A stretch of DNA of 64,000 nucleotides from assembly GCF_001423495.1 (NCBI RefSeq), contig NZ_LMOG01000019.1:5872-69871 (forward strand), in the 5' to 3' direction. This DNA comes from Xanthomonas sp. Leaf131 (GTDB lineage: Bacteria > Pseudomonadota > Gammaproteobacteria > Xanthomonadales > Xanthomonadaceae). This document shows positions 48,231-57,691 of this stretch, one piece after another. The translations under genes were made by a program, and so were the position numbers. Numbering within the stretch: the stretch's first letter is position 1; each line of letters opens with the position of its first letter. A model generated the notes under the pieces. The model was not told where the DNA came from and did no database searches. It was given only the letters and a program-made list of their open reading frames with translations.

Positions 48231-48932
48231 ATGCACATTAATCAAGAATTGTATAAGCCAGCATTGTTGGAGATGCCAGCCATGAGAGACATCAAGATGA
48301 CCCGTCGCGAGGTACTGATCGCTGGCACGGCCTCGGCGGCCAGCGTTGCCGCAACCCAGTCGATGGCCGCTACCGCAGCGACTGCCATCTCGCAGCGTCA
48401 GACAGTCGAGCCGGCGAATGCGTCCAGCCAGGTTGCATTCGAAGTCAACGGCAAGCCGGTGACATTGACGTTGGACAATCGCACCACGTTGCTGGATGCA
48501 TTGCGCGAGCACCTGCATCTGACCGGCACCAAGAAGGGCTGCGATCACGGCCAATGCGGTGCGTGTACCGTCATCGTCGATGGGCAGCGCATGAACGCCT
48601 GCCTGTCGCTGGCAGTGATGCACCAGGGTGGCAAGATCACCACCATCGAAGGGCTGGGCACGCCCGACAAGCTGCATCCGATGCAGGCCGCGTTCGTCAA
48701 ACACGACGGCTATCAATGCGGCTACTGCACGCCGGGCCAGATCTGTTCGGCGGTGGCGGTGCTGGACGAAGTGAAACGCGGTATTCCCAGCCACGTGACC
48801 GACGATCTCACTGGCAAGACCAAACTCACCACCCCCGAATTGCAGGAGCGCATGAGCGGCAATATCTGTCGTTGCGGCGCGTATTCCAACATTGTCGATG
48901 CGATCAACGATGTTGCGGGAGAGCGCGCATGA
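48231..48932 (+). CDS. paoA: Aldehyde oxidoreductase [2Fe-2S] subunit, PaoA-like
   Basis: A 233-residue small subunit of a periplasmic molybdenum aldehyde oxidoreductase. A Tat signal is seen ([18 protein letters not shown]). Two [2Fe-2S] clusters are bound by [14 protein letters not shown] and [14 protein letters not shown] with [18 protein letters not shown] at 48231 is used as the start; MRDIKM at 48282 is an alternative giving a tighter Tat signal. It overlaps paoB by 4 bp. The complex travels folded across the membrane by this one signal. Confidence 0.92.
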   Translation: MHINQELYKPALLEMPAMRDIKMTRREVLIAGTASAASVAATQSMAATAATAISQRQTVEPANASSQVAFEVNGKPVTLTLDNRTTLLDALREHLHLTGTKKGCDHGQCGACTVIVDGQRMNACLSLAVMHQGGKITTIEGLGTPDKLHPMQAAFVKHDGYQCGYCTPGQICSAVAVLDEVKRGIPSHVTDDLTGKTKLTTPELQERMSGNICRCGAYSNIVDAINDVAGERA

Positions 48933-49879
48933 AGGCCTTTAGTTACGAGCGCGCCACTTCGCCAGCCGATGCTGCGGCCAAGGCTGCGCGTCAACCCGGC
49001 GCCAAGTTCATCGCAGGCGGCACGAATCTGCTCGATCTGATGAAGCTGCAGATCGAAACCCCATCGCACCTGATCGATGTCAACGGCCTGAGCCTGGACA
49101 CGATCGAGGCAACGCCGGAAGGCGGCCTGCGCATTGGCGCATTGGTGCGCAATACCGATCTGGCAGCGGATGCGCGGGTACGTCGCGATTACGCGCTCTT
49201 GTCGCGCGCCCTGCTGGCAGGCGCCTCCGGGCAGCTACGCAATCGTGCCACCACCGCCGGCAATCTGCTGCAACGCACGCGTTGCCCGTATTTCTACGAC
49301 ACCAATCAATCCTGCAACAAGCGCCTGCCCGGCAGCGGTTGCGCGGCGATCGGCGGTTTCAATCGTCAACTCGCGGTGATTGGCGTCAGTGAGGATTGCA
49401 TCGCGACGCATCCGAGCGATATGGCGATTGCGATGCGGGTGCTGGACGCGGTTGTCGAAACAGTGCGCCCGGATGGGCAGACGCGTGCGGTGCCGTTGTC
49501 CGAGTTCTACCGCGCACCAGGCAAGACGCCGCATCTGGAAACCGTACTGGAGCGCGGCGAGCTGATCACGGCGGTGAGCCTGCCCAAGCCGATTGGCGGG
49601 ACGCATGTCTACCGCAAGGTGCGCGATCGTGCCTCGTATGCGTTTGCATTGGTGTCGGTGGCAGCGGTCGTGCAGCGCGACGGCAGCGCACGTGTGGGCG
49701 TGGGTGGCGTTGCGCACAAACCATGGCGTAGCGAAGCTGCCGAAGCGCAGTCGCGCCAGGGTGCGCGGGCCATTGCTTCTGTGCTGCTCGATGGCGCACA
49801 ACCAACCGAACACAACGCCTTCAAGCTGCCGCTGGTTGAGCGCACCTTGACCGCGATCCTGGCCGACACGAGGGCCTGA
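48929..49879 (+). CDS. paoB: Aldehyde oxidoreductase FAD subunit, PaoB-like
   Basis: A 316-residue FAD subunit. The FAD motif is [13 protein letters not shown] and ATTAGNLLQ-type core (here [13 protein letters not shown]). A Cys-rich stretch [20 protein letters not shown] with Cys in SGCAA and a later EDC matches the extra [4Fe-4S] site known in E. coli PaoB. It has no signal peptide, consistent with export as part of a folded complex led by PaoA. Confidence 0.92.
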   Translation: MKAFSYERATSPADAAAKAARQPGAKFIAGGTNLLDLMKLQIETPSHLIDVNGLSLDTIEATPEGGLRIGALVRNTDLAADARVRRDYALLSRALLAGASGQLRNRATTAGNLLQRTRCPYFYDTNQSCNKRLPGSGCAAIGGFNRQLAVIGVSEDCIATHPSDMAIAMRVLDAVVETVRPDGQTRAVPLSEFYRAPGKTPHLETVLERGELITAVSLPKPIGGTHVYRKVRDRASYAFALVSVAAVVQRDGSARVGVGGVAHKPWRSEAAEAQSRQGARAIASVLLDGAQPTEHNAFKLPLVERTLTAILADTRA

Positions 49880-49880
49880 T

Positions 49881-52088
49881 ATGAAATTCGACACTCCTGC
49901 CGGTACCAATCCCATCGATCAGCTCAAGGTCGTCGGCAAGCCCGTCGATCGCATCGATGGTCCGCTCAAGACGACGGGTCAAGCGCCGTATGCATACGAG
50001 CACCATGACCTGCCAGGTCGCGCTGCCTACGGCCACGTCGTTGGCGCAGGCATTGCCAAAGGTACGATCCGCAGTATCGACCTGAGCGCTGCGCGCAACG
50101 CGCCTGGCGTGCTCGGGATCGTGACCGCGCAGAACGCCGGCAAGCTGCAAAAAGGCAAGTACAACACCGCCAAACTGCTGGGCGGTCCGGAGATTCAGCA
50201 CTATCACCAGGCCATTGCGGTGGTGATTGCAGAAACCTTCGAACAGGCACGCGCCGCGGGCCAGTTGATCAAGGTCGATTACGGTCGCCATGTCGGTGCC
50301 TACGATCTGGAAAAGTCACGCGATGGCGCCAAGGTCACCAAGGAAGGCGGCGCGCCGAACAGTGCGGTCGGCAATTTCGATGGCGCGTTCGCCGCTGCCC
50401 CCGTGCAATTGGATGCCGAGTACACCACCCCCGATCATTCGCACGCGATGATGGAGCCGCATGCATCGATCGCGATGTGGGAAGGCGACGAGCTCAGCGT
50501 CTGGACCTCCAATCAGATGATCGACTGGAGCGCGGGCGATCTGGCCAAGACGCTCGGTATCCCGCGCGAGAACGTGCGTCTGATGTCGCCGTATATCGGT
50601 GGCGGTTTCGGCGGCAAGCTATTCCTGCGTGCCGACGCGGTACTCGCCTCGCTGGCTGCGCGCCAGGTGGGACGCCCGGTCAAGGTGATGCTGCCGCGGC
50701 CGCTGATCTTCAACAACACCACGCATCGTCCGGCCACCGTGCAGCGTATTCGCATCGGTGCACAGCGCGATGGCAAGATCACCGCGATTGCGCATGAAAG
50801 CTGGTCCGGCGATTTGCCCGAGGGCGGGCCGGAAATCGCGGCCGCGCAGACGCAGTTGTTGTATGCCGGTGCCAACCGCCTGATTTCCACACGCCTGGCC
50901 GTGCTCGATCTGCCCGAAGGCAACGCGATGCGTGCGCCTGGCGAAGCGCCGGGCTTGATGGCGCTGGAAGTGGCCATGGACGAAATGGCCGAGAAGCTGG
51001 AGATGGATCCGGTCAAGTTCCGGATCGTCAACGACACCCAGGTCGACCCGGAAAATCCGCAGCGCCCATTCTCTCAGCGTCAGTTGGTCAAGTGCCTGGA
51101 AGACGGGGCAAAGCGGTTCGACTGGTCCAAGCGCAAGGCCAAGCCGGCCAGCAGCCGCGATGGGCGCTGGTTGGTCGGCATGGGCGTAGCCGCAGCATTC
51201 CGTAATGCGCCGGTGATGACCTCCGGCGCACGCATGCGCCTGGAGCAGGGCGGTCGCGTGGTGGTGGAAACCGACATGACCGATATCGGCACCGGCTCCT
51301 ACACCATCATTGCGCAGACCGCTGCGGAAATGCTGGGCGTGCCGCTGGATTGGGTGGATGTGCGCCTGGGCGATTCCAGCTTTCCGGCATCGGCTGGTTC
51401 CGGTGGTCAGTGGGGCGCCAACAGCTCCACTGCCGGTGTGTATGCAGCGTCGGTGAAGCTGCGCGAAGCCGTTGCCAAACAGCTGGGATTGGACCCGACC
51501 AAGGCGGAATTCGTCGACAGCCATGTACGCGCGGGCGGCAAGCGCATCGCGCTGGGCGATGCTGCAGCCAATGGTGCGCTGGTGGTGGAAGACAAGATCG
51601 AATTTGGTGATCTGTCCAAGACGCATCAGCTCTCGACTTTCGGCGCGCACTTTGTCGAGGTCGGCGTGGATATCGCCACGGCCGAGGTACGCATCCGGCG
51701 CATGCTCGCCGTGTGCGCAGCCGGACGCATTCTCAACCCCAAATCTGCACGCAGCCAGGTCATCGGCGGCATGACCATGGGCGCAGGCGCCGCCTTGATG
51801 GAGGAGCTGGCGGTCGACAAGCGCCTGGGCTTTTTCGTCAATCACGACCTGGCCGGCTACGAAGTGCCGGTGCATGCAGATATCCCGCATCAGGAAGTGA
51901 TTTTTCTCGAAGAAAGCGACCCGATGTCTTCGCCGATGAAGGCCAAGGGCGTGGGCGAGTTGGGCATTTGCGGCGTCGCTGCGGCCATCGCCAATGCGGT
52001 CTATAACGCAACCGGTGTGCGTGTGCGCGACTATCCGGTCACGCTCGACAAGCTGCTCCCGCACATGCCCGAGTTGCTGCGCGCGTGA
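49881..52088 (+). CDS. paoC: Aldehyde oxidoreductase molybdenum cofactor subunit, PaoC-like
   Basis: A 735-residue xanthine oxidase-family large subunit. Cofactor-binding motifs are GGGFGGKLFLRADAV, MRAPGEAPGLMALE and GSGGQWGANSS-type loop (SAGSGGQWGANSSTAG), and the base Glu lies in KGVGELGICGVAAAIANAV. It has no signal of its own. It starts 1 bp after paoB and overlaps paoD by 4 bp. Substrates are probably aromatic or aliphatic aldehydes. Confidence 0.93.
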   Translation: MKFDTPAGTNPIDQLKVVGKPVDRIDGPLKTTGQAPYAYEHHDLPGRAAYGHVVGAGIAKGTIRSIDLSAARNAPGVLGIVTAQNAGKLQKGKYNTAKLLGGPEIQHYHQAIAVVIAETFEQARAAGQLIKVDYGRHVGAYDLEKSRDGAKVTKEGGAPNSAVGNFDGAFAAAPVQLDAEYTTPDHSHAMMEPHASIAMWEGDELSVWTSNQMIDWSAGDLAKTLGIPRENVRLMSPYIGGGFGGKLFLRADAVLASLAARQVGRPVKVMLPRPLIFNNTTHRPATVQRIRIGAQRDGKITAIAHESWSGDLPEGGPEIAAAQTQLLYAGANRLISTRLAVLDLPEGNAMRAPGEAPGLMALEVAMDEMAEKLEMDPVKFRIVNDTQVDPENPQRPFSQRQLVKCLEDGAKRFDWSKRKAKPASSRDGRWLVGMGVAAAFRNAPVMTSGARMRLEQGGRVVVETDMTDIGTGSYTIIAQTAAEMLGVPLDWVDVRLGDSSFPASAGSGGQWGANSSTAGVYAASVKLREAVAKQLGLDPTKAEFVDSHVRAGGKRIALGDAAANGALVVEDKIEFGDLSKTHQLSTFGAHFVEVGVDIATAEVRIRRMLAVCAAGRILNPKSARSQVIGGMTMGAGAALMEELAVDKRLGFFVNHDLAGYEVPVHADIPHQEVIFLEESDPMSSPMKAKGVGELGICGVAAAIANAVYNATGVRVRDYPVTLDKLLPHMPELLRA

Positions 52089-53131
52089 GTGCGCTGGTCG
52101 CCCCGGTCGCGCCTGCGCCGCCGGCCGAGCCGGCGTGGCCAGCATGGCCAAGCTATGCGCTGCACGACGATTTGCTGCCCACGCTCACGGCCTGGCATCG
52201 GGCAGGGCAGCGGGTAGCGATCGCCACGCTGATCGAGGTGCAAGGCTCGTCGCCGCGCCCGGTGGGCAGCGAAATGGCGATCAGCGCCGATGGTCGTGTC
52301 GCCGGTTATGTCTCCGGTGGTTGCGTAGAGGCGGCGGTGGCGCATGAAGCCATCGCCGCCCTGCGTGATGGCGCGCCGCGCTTGCTCGATTACGGTGAAG
52401 GCAGCGAGGTGCTCGACATCCAGCTCAGCTGCGGCGGACGTATCGGCGTGCTGGTCTGGCCGGTGCCGGATCTGGGCGAGCACCTGGCACGCTGGCGCAA
52501 TGCACGTCAGCACCGCCGCGCCTTCCATGTGGCGTTGGATCGAGATTCCGGCGCGGTGCGCTATCCGGCGAATACGCAGGATGTGCGTGCCGGCGAATTC
52601 CTGCGCACGCATCGGCCGCCATTGCGATTGGCTCTAGTTGGCGCCGATCCTGCGTTACTGGTGCTGGTGGGATTGGCCAGCCAGATGGGCATCGAGGTGC
52701 GGGTGCTGCGGCCGCATGGCCCCAGTGAACCACCGCCCGGGCTGGCGCCGGAACACTACGACCGCCGCGCATTGCGTGACGCGCTGCAGGACCTCGCCCT
52801 GGACGCCGACAGTGCGTTGTACAGCCTGGCGCACGACAGCGATATCGATCTGCAGGTCGCGCATCGCGGGCTTGCATCCAACGCCGCCTGCATCGGCATT
52901 CTGGGCAGCCGGCACAAGCGCGAAGCACGCCTGCAGGCGCTGCGCGCACTTGGTCACAACGATGCGGCATTGGCCCGGTTACGACTGCCTGCCGGCTGGC
53001 GCATGGGACGCTCGTCTCCGCACACCATCGCGCTCGGGATCATCGCCGAGGCGACGCAGGCTGTGGCCGACCTGCAGGCCGCGGCAGTAAGCGATGGGGC
53101 GGTTGGCGATATCGCTGCGCGTGTTGCCTAA
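52085..53131 (+). CDS. paoD: XdhC/PaoD-type molybdenum cofactor insertion chaperone
   Basis: A 348-residue XdhC-family chaperone that matures and inserts the MPT-cytosine dinucleotide cofactor into PaoC. Family motifs are LIEVQGSSPRPVGSEMAIS, GYVSGGCVEAAVAHEA and, in the C-terminal Rossmann part, AACIGILGSRHKREARLQ and SSPHTIALGIIAE. Being the fourth gene of the operon agrees with the paoABCD order in E. coli. Confidence 0.9.
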   Translation: MSALVAPVAPAPPAEPAWPAWPSYALHDDLLPTLTAWHRAGQRVAIATLIEVQGSSPRPVGSEMAISADGRVAGYVSGGCVEAAVAHEAIAALRDGAPRLLDYGEGSEVLDIQLSCGGRIGVLVWPVPDLGEHLARWRNARQHRRAFHVALDRDSGAVRYPANTQDVRAGEFLRTHRPPLRLALVGADPALLVLVGLASQMGIEVRVLRPHGPSEPPPGLAPEHYDRRALRDALQDLALDADSALYSLAHDSDIDLQVAHRGLASNAACIGILGSRHKREARLQALRALGHNDAALARLRLPAGWRMGRSSPHTIALGIIAEATQAVADLQAAAVSDGAVGDIAARVA

Positions 53132-53767
53132 GGCGATATGCCGCTGCGCCTGAATCGGTGCGCGCACGTTTCCTACCCGATGGCGACTTGAAAGCGGAAG
53201 CGCCGAGTTTCACCCGCTCAACGCGTCGCCTGATTTGTATTATTTCTGATATGCATTAATGGGCATGTATTGGATTCGCGGCGTTTGCGATACGACTCAG
53301 CTAGCCAACGCTCGCCTATAGCTGCGAGCCGTTGCCGCAGCCACCTGACCTGTCCCGATATGGTCCCGACCGTTGCCGGCCTCTGACGCTTATTGATCGG
53401 CCAAATGATTTCGTGACTGCACGAATGCAGCGATTTGCGCCTCGATACACAGACGCGGCGCTGCATTCACAACGTCATCCCGTCAAAGCGCGTGCTCACG
53501 ACGAACACGTGCTGCAGCTGTGCAACCTGCAGTCACTCCGCACGCACATTCGGGTCTCTACGCTGGGCGCATCCTCAATACGCACGACGTCGCCATGACC
53601 GTACTTTCTGATCACTATGACGACGCAGTTTGCGACGCTGACCAATATAGGGCGCTCGCAAGCTTGGATTGCACCAGCAATCTGCAAGCCAGAACACTCG
53701 GCGATTTACAACGCGCTTCAGCGCTGACTACGCGCCATTGTTCACCACGCCCTGCGGCATCGAGCGC
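53132..53767. other. Intergenic gap between paoD and the mocA-like gene
   Basis: This 636-bp stretch is less GC-rich than its surroundings and holds several short frames (for example 53218-53466 on the minus strand) with no recognisable family or good ribosome-binding site. I see no RNA gene or repeat. It may hold a promoter for the mocA-like gene. Confidence 0.5.
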
Positions 53768-54376
53768 GTGAGCAACGACCACGCGGCACTGATACTGGCG
53801 GCAGGCGCAGGCCGTCGTCTGGGCCGGTCGAAACAATTGTTAATGCGCGACGGCGAGCCACTGTTGCGTCGCTTTGTGCGTATCGCGCTGCAGACATCTC
53901 CGCGCCGCTGCGTGGTGGTCTTGGGTGCAGAAGTGGATGCGCTCACCGATGTCTTGCAAGGCCTGGATGTAGAAGTGCTACGGCACAATGAATGGTCAGC
54001 CGGCATGGGCTCCAGCCTGGCTGCGCTGCGCCAGTATGTGCAGGACGATACGACGCTGCGGCGCAGCCTGATCCTGGGTTGCGATCAACCCGCGCTGGAC
54101 GCGCCGCATCTGCGCGCGTTGCTGGAAGAGGCCGAGCGCGCGGCATCGGGATGCGCCACGAGCGGTTACGCCGGAGTACGCGGCATCCCCGCAGTGGTGA
54201 CCCACGCCGCCTGGGCGGATGTGCCGTTGCAAGCCGATAGCGGCCTGCGTGGCCTGTTCGCCAGTCTGGATGTGCAGACACTGGGCTGTGTGAGCGCTCC
54301 GGCACTTGCGCTGGACGTGGACACGCCCGCCGACCTGGCGGCCGCACAACAGCGCGGCTGGGTGGATGCGGACTGA
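53768..54376 (+). CDS. mocA: MocA-like molybdenum cofactor cytidylyltransferase
   Basis: A 202-residue nucleotidyltransferase. The nucleotide-binding start is AALILAAGAGRRLGRSKQLL; NEWSAGMGSSLAALRQY and LILGCDQPAL follow, and the C-terminus has LALDVDTPADLAAA. This matches MocA/MobA-like enzymes that make the cytosine form of the cofactor needed by PaoC. GTG at 53768 is used because it lies directly before the fold; an upstream frame start at 53669 would add an unlikely extension. Confidence 0.87.
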   Translation: MSNDHAALILAAGAGRRLGRSKQLLMRDGEPLLRRFVRIALQTSPRRCVVVLGAEVDALTDVLQGLDVEVLRHNEWSAGMGSSLAALRQYVQDDTTLRRSLILGCDQPALDAPHLRALLEEAERAASGCATSGYAGVRGIPAVVTHAAWADVPLQADSGLRGLFASLDVQTLGCVSAPALALDVDTPADLAAAQQRGWVDAD

Positions 54377-54400
54377 GACGCTGTGACGGGTCTCAGTCCG
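54369..54400. terminator. Hairpin at the end of the mocA-like gene
   Basis: CGGACTGAGAC pairs exactly with GTCTCAGTCCG across a 10-base loop and overlaps the stop codon. It separates the plus-strand mocA-like gene from a minus-strand small gene. There is no T-run. Confidence 0.55.
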
Positions 54401-54438
54401 CGTTATCCGACAGCCTGAGCATCAGATGCCTGGCATCC

Positions 54439-54534
54439 TTACGACCACAACACGATCGCTTCCCGGATCACCAGGACATAGCCCACCACCATTGCGGTCT
54501 TGACCGGAAACTGGAACTTCCTGAGTAGATACAT
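54439..54534 (-). CDS. 31-residue single-pass membrane microprotein
   Basis: A short frame reads MYLLRKFQFPVKTAMV then VGYVLVIREAIVLWS. It has a basic start (RK, K) and a hydrophobic second half able to span or sit on a membrane. A strong ribosome-binding site GGGGAGGGGCTC lies just before the ATG, which is the main reason to call it. I know no family for it. The rest of the region to 54819 shows no other gene. Confidence 0.5.
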   Translation of the reverse strand: MYLLRKFQFPVKTAMVVGYVLVIREAIVLWS

Positions 54535-54819
54535 GAGCCCCTCCCCAGAGGCACGCTTCAGACCGAATGTAGCGCTGCGCGTGATCGCTGTCACGTAAGA
54601 ATTTTCCTACCGTAATGCCAGTATCCGCCCGACGGTATTTCCATAATCAAAAGAACATTCTGGCTATGCCGAACGCGGGGCCCTTGGCCACTCTCCCGCG
54701 GCCCCTTGAGTAAGGGCACGTCGGCACGCTGGAGGGGAGAAGGCTTTCCCATGCGGGGTGCGTCGCGATGTTCCGCGCACTTCACGCACCATCGCTGCAC
54801 GCACCGGCCGGAGGGCCTG

Positions 54820-55035
54820 ATGGACGAGTCTCGATACGTTGTACGCATTCAGCCCGAACAGGGCGGCTGGTGGGTCACCCGGCCGCAATGGTCGCCACTG
54901 CGTTACCTGCGCGAGCAGGGTGCACTGGAAAACGCCGAATTGATGGCCAAGCTGCATTGCCTGACCACCGGCCAGCCCAGCGGCGTGGTGTTGAACACAG
55001 CCGAAGGCGATCGTCTGGTGCGGCGTTATGGCTGA
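54820..55035 (+). CDS. Short hypothetical protein
   Basis: A 71-residue protein (MDESRYVVRIQPEQGGWWVT; GVVLNTAEGDRLVRRYG) with a compact alpha/beta look, somewhat like DUF2188-type small proteins. GGAGGGCCTG precedes the chosen ATG. A longer in-frame start at 54706 is not supported. Function unknown. Confidence 0.6.
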   Translation: MDESRYVVRIQPEQGGWWVTRPQWSPLRYLREQGALENAELMAKLHCLTTGQPSGVVLNTAEGDRLVRRYG

Positions 55036-55083
55036 GAACGTCTGATGCACGGGTGTGCGTAGAGGCCCGGGTCGGCTAGATTC

Positions 55084-56400
55084 ATGCCATCGGCCGCTGT
55101 TGGCCCGATCCGCACGTTGGCGGCCACTTTTTTTGGATGTCCGCCTGTAGTGAATGTCGCCGGTGCTGCGCTGATTCAAAACGATATCGTCGTCTTCGGC
55201 TTGATTGCCGCCACGCTGGGAGCGGTGTTCTGGACCGCCTCGCGCGAACGCGGCCCATGGCGACGTTTCTACGCCGTGGTGCCAGCCTTGCTGCTGTGTT
55301 ATCTGCTGCCGGGCATCTACAACACCGTTGGCCTGATCGATGGTGCCAACACCCGTCTGTACAACCCGATCGCCCGCGACGTGCTGCTGCCGGCTGCGTT
55401 GATCCTGCTCACCCTGAGCATCGACCTGCGCGCCATCCTGGGGCTGGGGCCCAAGCTGGTGGCCATGTATCTGGGCGCTTCGCTGAGCATCATGCTGGGC
55501 GCGGTGGTCGCGTTCTGGGTGATGCGCTGGTTGCATCCGGCCACTGTCGCCGGCGACACCTGGGCGGGGATGGCGGCGCTGGCCGGCAGCTGGATCGGCG
55601 GCGGCGCCAACATGCTGGCGATGCGCGAAGTGTTCGATGTAGATGCCACCACGTTCGGCCAGTTCGCGGTGGTCGATGTCGGTGTGGGGTATGTGTGGAT
55701 GGCGGTGCTGATCTTCCTGGCCGGGCGGGCGCGCAACATCGATGCGCGTAGCGGCGCCGATACCCGCGCGCTGGATGCCTTGCAGGAGCGCATGGCGCGC
55801 TTCCAGGCCGAACACGCGCGCATTCCCAGCCTGGCGGATTTGATGGTGATCGTGGCGGTGGCATTCGGCGGCGTCGGCCTGGCGCATGCGCTGGCCAATC
55901 CGCTCGCAGCATGGTGCAAGGCCAACCTCAGTTGGGCCAGCCAGTTCAGTCTGGACACTCCGTTTGTGTGGGTGGTGGTGCTGGCGACCAGCCTTGGGTT
56001 GCTGCTGAGCTTCACCCGCGCCCGCACACTGGAGGGGGCGGGTGCCTCCAAAATCGGCACACTGCTGCTGTATTTCCTGATCGCCTGCATCGGCATGCAG
56101 ATGGATCTGCTGGCGCTGCTGGACCGCCCATGGCTGTTCCTGCTCGGGCTGATCTGGATCGCCGTGCACATCGCGCTGCTATGGGGGCTGGGCAGGTTGC
56201 TGCGGGTGCCGTTCTTCTATTTCGCGATCGGCTCGCAATCCAACATCGGCGGCCCGGCGTCCGCGCCGGTGGTCGCTGCTGCCTTCCACCCGGCACTGGC
56301 GCCGGTCGGTGTGCTGCTCGGCACGATGGGCTATGCCACCGGCACCTATCTGGCCTATCTGGTCGGGATTACCTTGCGCGCGATGGCGGGCGCTGGCTGA
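55084..56400 (+). CDS. DUF819 family membrane protein
   Basis: A 438-residue integral membrane protein with about ten or more TM segments, of the DUF819 (YjcL-like) family. Typical stretches are YLLPGIYNTVGLI, LLPAALILLTLSIDLRAIL, MAALAGSWIGGGANMLAMRE and FAIGSQSNIGGPASAPVVAA, the last two being family glycine-rich motifs. It resembles ion or solute antiporters, but no substrate is known. The true start may be a little downstream of 55084, near VVNVAGAALIQND. Confidence 0.85.
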   Translation: MPSAAVGPIRTLAATFFGCPPVVNVAGAALIQNDIVVFGLIAATLGAVFWTASRERGPWRRFYAVVPALLLCYLLPGIYNTVGLIDGANTRLYNPIARDVLLPAALILLTLSIDLRAILGLGPKLVAMYLGASLSIMLGAVVAFWVMRWLHPATVAGDTWAGMAALAGSWIGGGANMLAMREVFDVDATTFGQFAVVDVGVGYVWMAVLIFLAGRARNIDARSGADTRALDALQERMARFQAEHARIPSLADLMVIVAVAFGGVGLAHALANPLAAWCKANLSWASQFSLDTPFVWVVVLATSLGLLLSFTRARTLEGAGASKIGTLLLYFLIACIGMQMDLLALLDRPWLFLLGLIWIAVHIALLWGLGRLLRVPFFYFAIGSQSNIGGPASAPVVAAAFHPALAPVGVLLGTMGYATGTYLAYLVGITLRAMAGAG

Positions 56401-56431
56401 TCCGGGCACTGGCGTGCGCCAGTACCCGGAT
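56400..56431. terminator. Terminator hairpin between convergent genes
   Basis: ATCCGGG-c-ACTGGCG pairs exactly with CGCCAGT-a-CCCGGAT across a 2-base loop, between the DUF819 gene and the convergent lipase gene. It is strong but has no T-run. Confidence 0.65.
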
Positions 56432-56458
56432 ACCGCCGTAGGTGACTACCAGAGGTGA

Positions 56459-57655
56459 CTACTGGAGCAGGCGACGGTGCTCTTCCTGCTGCTGGGAAGG
56501 CGGTTGCGACTGCGATTGCGACTGCTGCTGGTTCTGTTGCTGCAGCTGCCCGACATTGGCTTGCGCCGGTTCGTTGGCCGCCGCTGCGGTCTGCACCTGG
56601 CTGCGCAGATGCGTCGGATCATCCATGCGGCCTTGCACGGCGAACAGGTGGTCGCCCTCGCGGCTGGGCACCAGATGATCGATCCGCTGCAGACCGTCGC
56701 TGCTTGCGCGCGCGGCCACGCTGGCGGCGGTGTTGAGAAACGCGGTGTCGTCGCGAAGCCCCAGGCGGTCGCGCTGGCCGTCCAACTGCACCACTGCATC
56801 GTTGAACAGCTGGCTGCCGGTGTGCAATGTCGTGCCCTGCGCCTGACCTGGCGACTGCATGTCCTGCGCCTTGATCACCGAATCCATCCCGTGCAGATCC
56901 AGCCGATGCTTGAGCATCATGCCCGGCACCAGGCGCTGCCCGAACGACAACGGATCGGGCTCCGGCAGCTCGATCTGGTGGCCGGCCGCATTGGGCATCG
57001 TCCATTTCAACGGAATGCTGTCTTCCTGCAGATGGGTGAGAATCTCGTTCTTGACGTGATAGCCGCGGATCAATTCGCTGCTGGCGTATTCCTTGGCCGC
57101 CGATGCATCCAGACCTTGCCGTTCCAGCGTGCGGTCGTTGACGCCCGCGGCGTTGTAGGTCACTGCGGGAATGTCGTTGACCATGGCGGATGCGGCTGCC
57201 AGACCGCCGCCGAGCGAGTGGCCGGAGATCACCACCTGGTCGCCAAAGGCCTGCTTGGCCTGGCTGCCGAGCTGGATCGCCGACGCATACTGCGCGTCGT
57301 CGAAGCCCAGGCCCTGACCGATGTTGTGCTTCCAGTCCTTGCCCTCGTCGGTGCCGCAAAAGCCGAGCACCACATTGCCTTGCTCGTTGCGGTAAAACGC
57401 GGCATCGAAACCGCTTTTTGCGTCGTGCAGCAAGCTGGGGTCGATGCCGGCCTGTTGCAGCGCGCTGTCGTCCATGCGCGACCAACCGTTGGGCAAGGCA
57501 GCGAAGGTTTCGGCGCCGCCGGCGCGACGCTGCGCAGCGGTGGCATACAGGTCTTGCAGCACTGCCGGAAACTGTTGGTCTTCCGGGCGTGGCTGTTGCC
57601 CGCGGATCGACTCTGCGAATGGGGTGGAGGAATCAGTGGAATTTGACGGGCTCAT
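56459..57655 (-). CDS. XVIPCD-type type IV secretion effector lipase
   Basis: A 398-residue predicted antibacterial effector. Residues about 25-260 form a lipase class-3 fold with nucleophile Ser147 in VVISGHSLGGGLAAASA. Residues about 283-398 match the XVIPCD domain that docks to VirD4 of the Xanthomonas type IV secretion system (LFNDAVVQLDGQRDRLGL; DGLQRIDHLVPSREG; HLFAVQGRMDDP), ending in a Gln/Ser-rich tail. No N-terminal signal peptide is seen, as expected. The next gene, 36 bp downstream in coordinates and upstream in transcription, encodes a lipoprotein that probably confers immunity. No virB/virD4 genes are in the window. Confidence 0.92.
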   Translation of the reverse strand: MSPSNSTDSSTPFAESIRGQQPRPEDQQFPAVLQDLYATAAQRRAGGAETFAALPNGWSRMDDSALQQAGIDPSLLHDAKSGFDAAFYRNEQGNVVLGFCGTDEGKDWKHNIGQGLGFDDAQYASAIQLGSQAKQAFGDQVVISGHSLGGGLAAASAMVNDIPAVTYNAAGVNDRTLERQGLDASAAKEYASSELIRGYHVKNEILTHLQEDSIPLKWTMPNAAGHQIELPEPDPLSFGQRLVPGMMLKHRLDLHGMDSVIKAQDMQSPGQAQGTTLHTGSQLFNDAVVQLDGQRDRLGLRDDTAFLNTAASVAARASSDGLQRIDHLVPSREGDHLFAVQGRMDDPTHLRSQVQTAAAANEPAQANVGQLQQQNQQQSQSQSQPPSQQQEEHRRLLQ

Positions 57656-57691
57656 GCGCGGCTCCTTGCGTTCGTCGTGCGAAAAGCCCGC

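Noticed and set aside
53218-53466. An 82-codon minus-strand frame between paoD and the mocA-like gene
   Set aside because: It has unusual residue content, no good ribosome-binding site and no recognisable domain.
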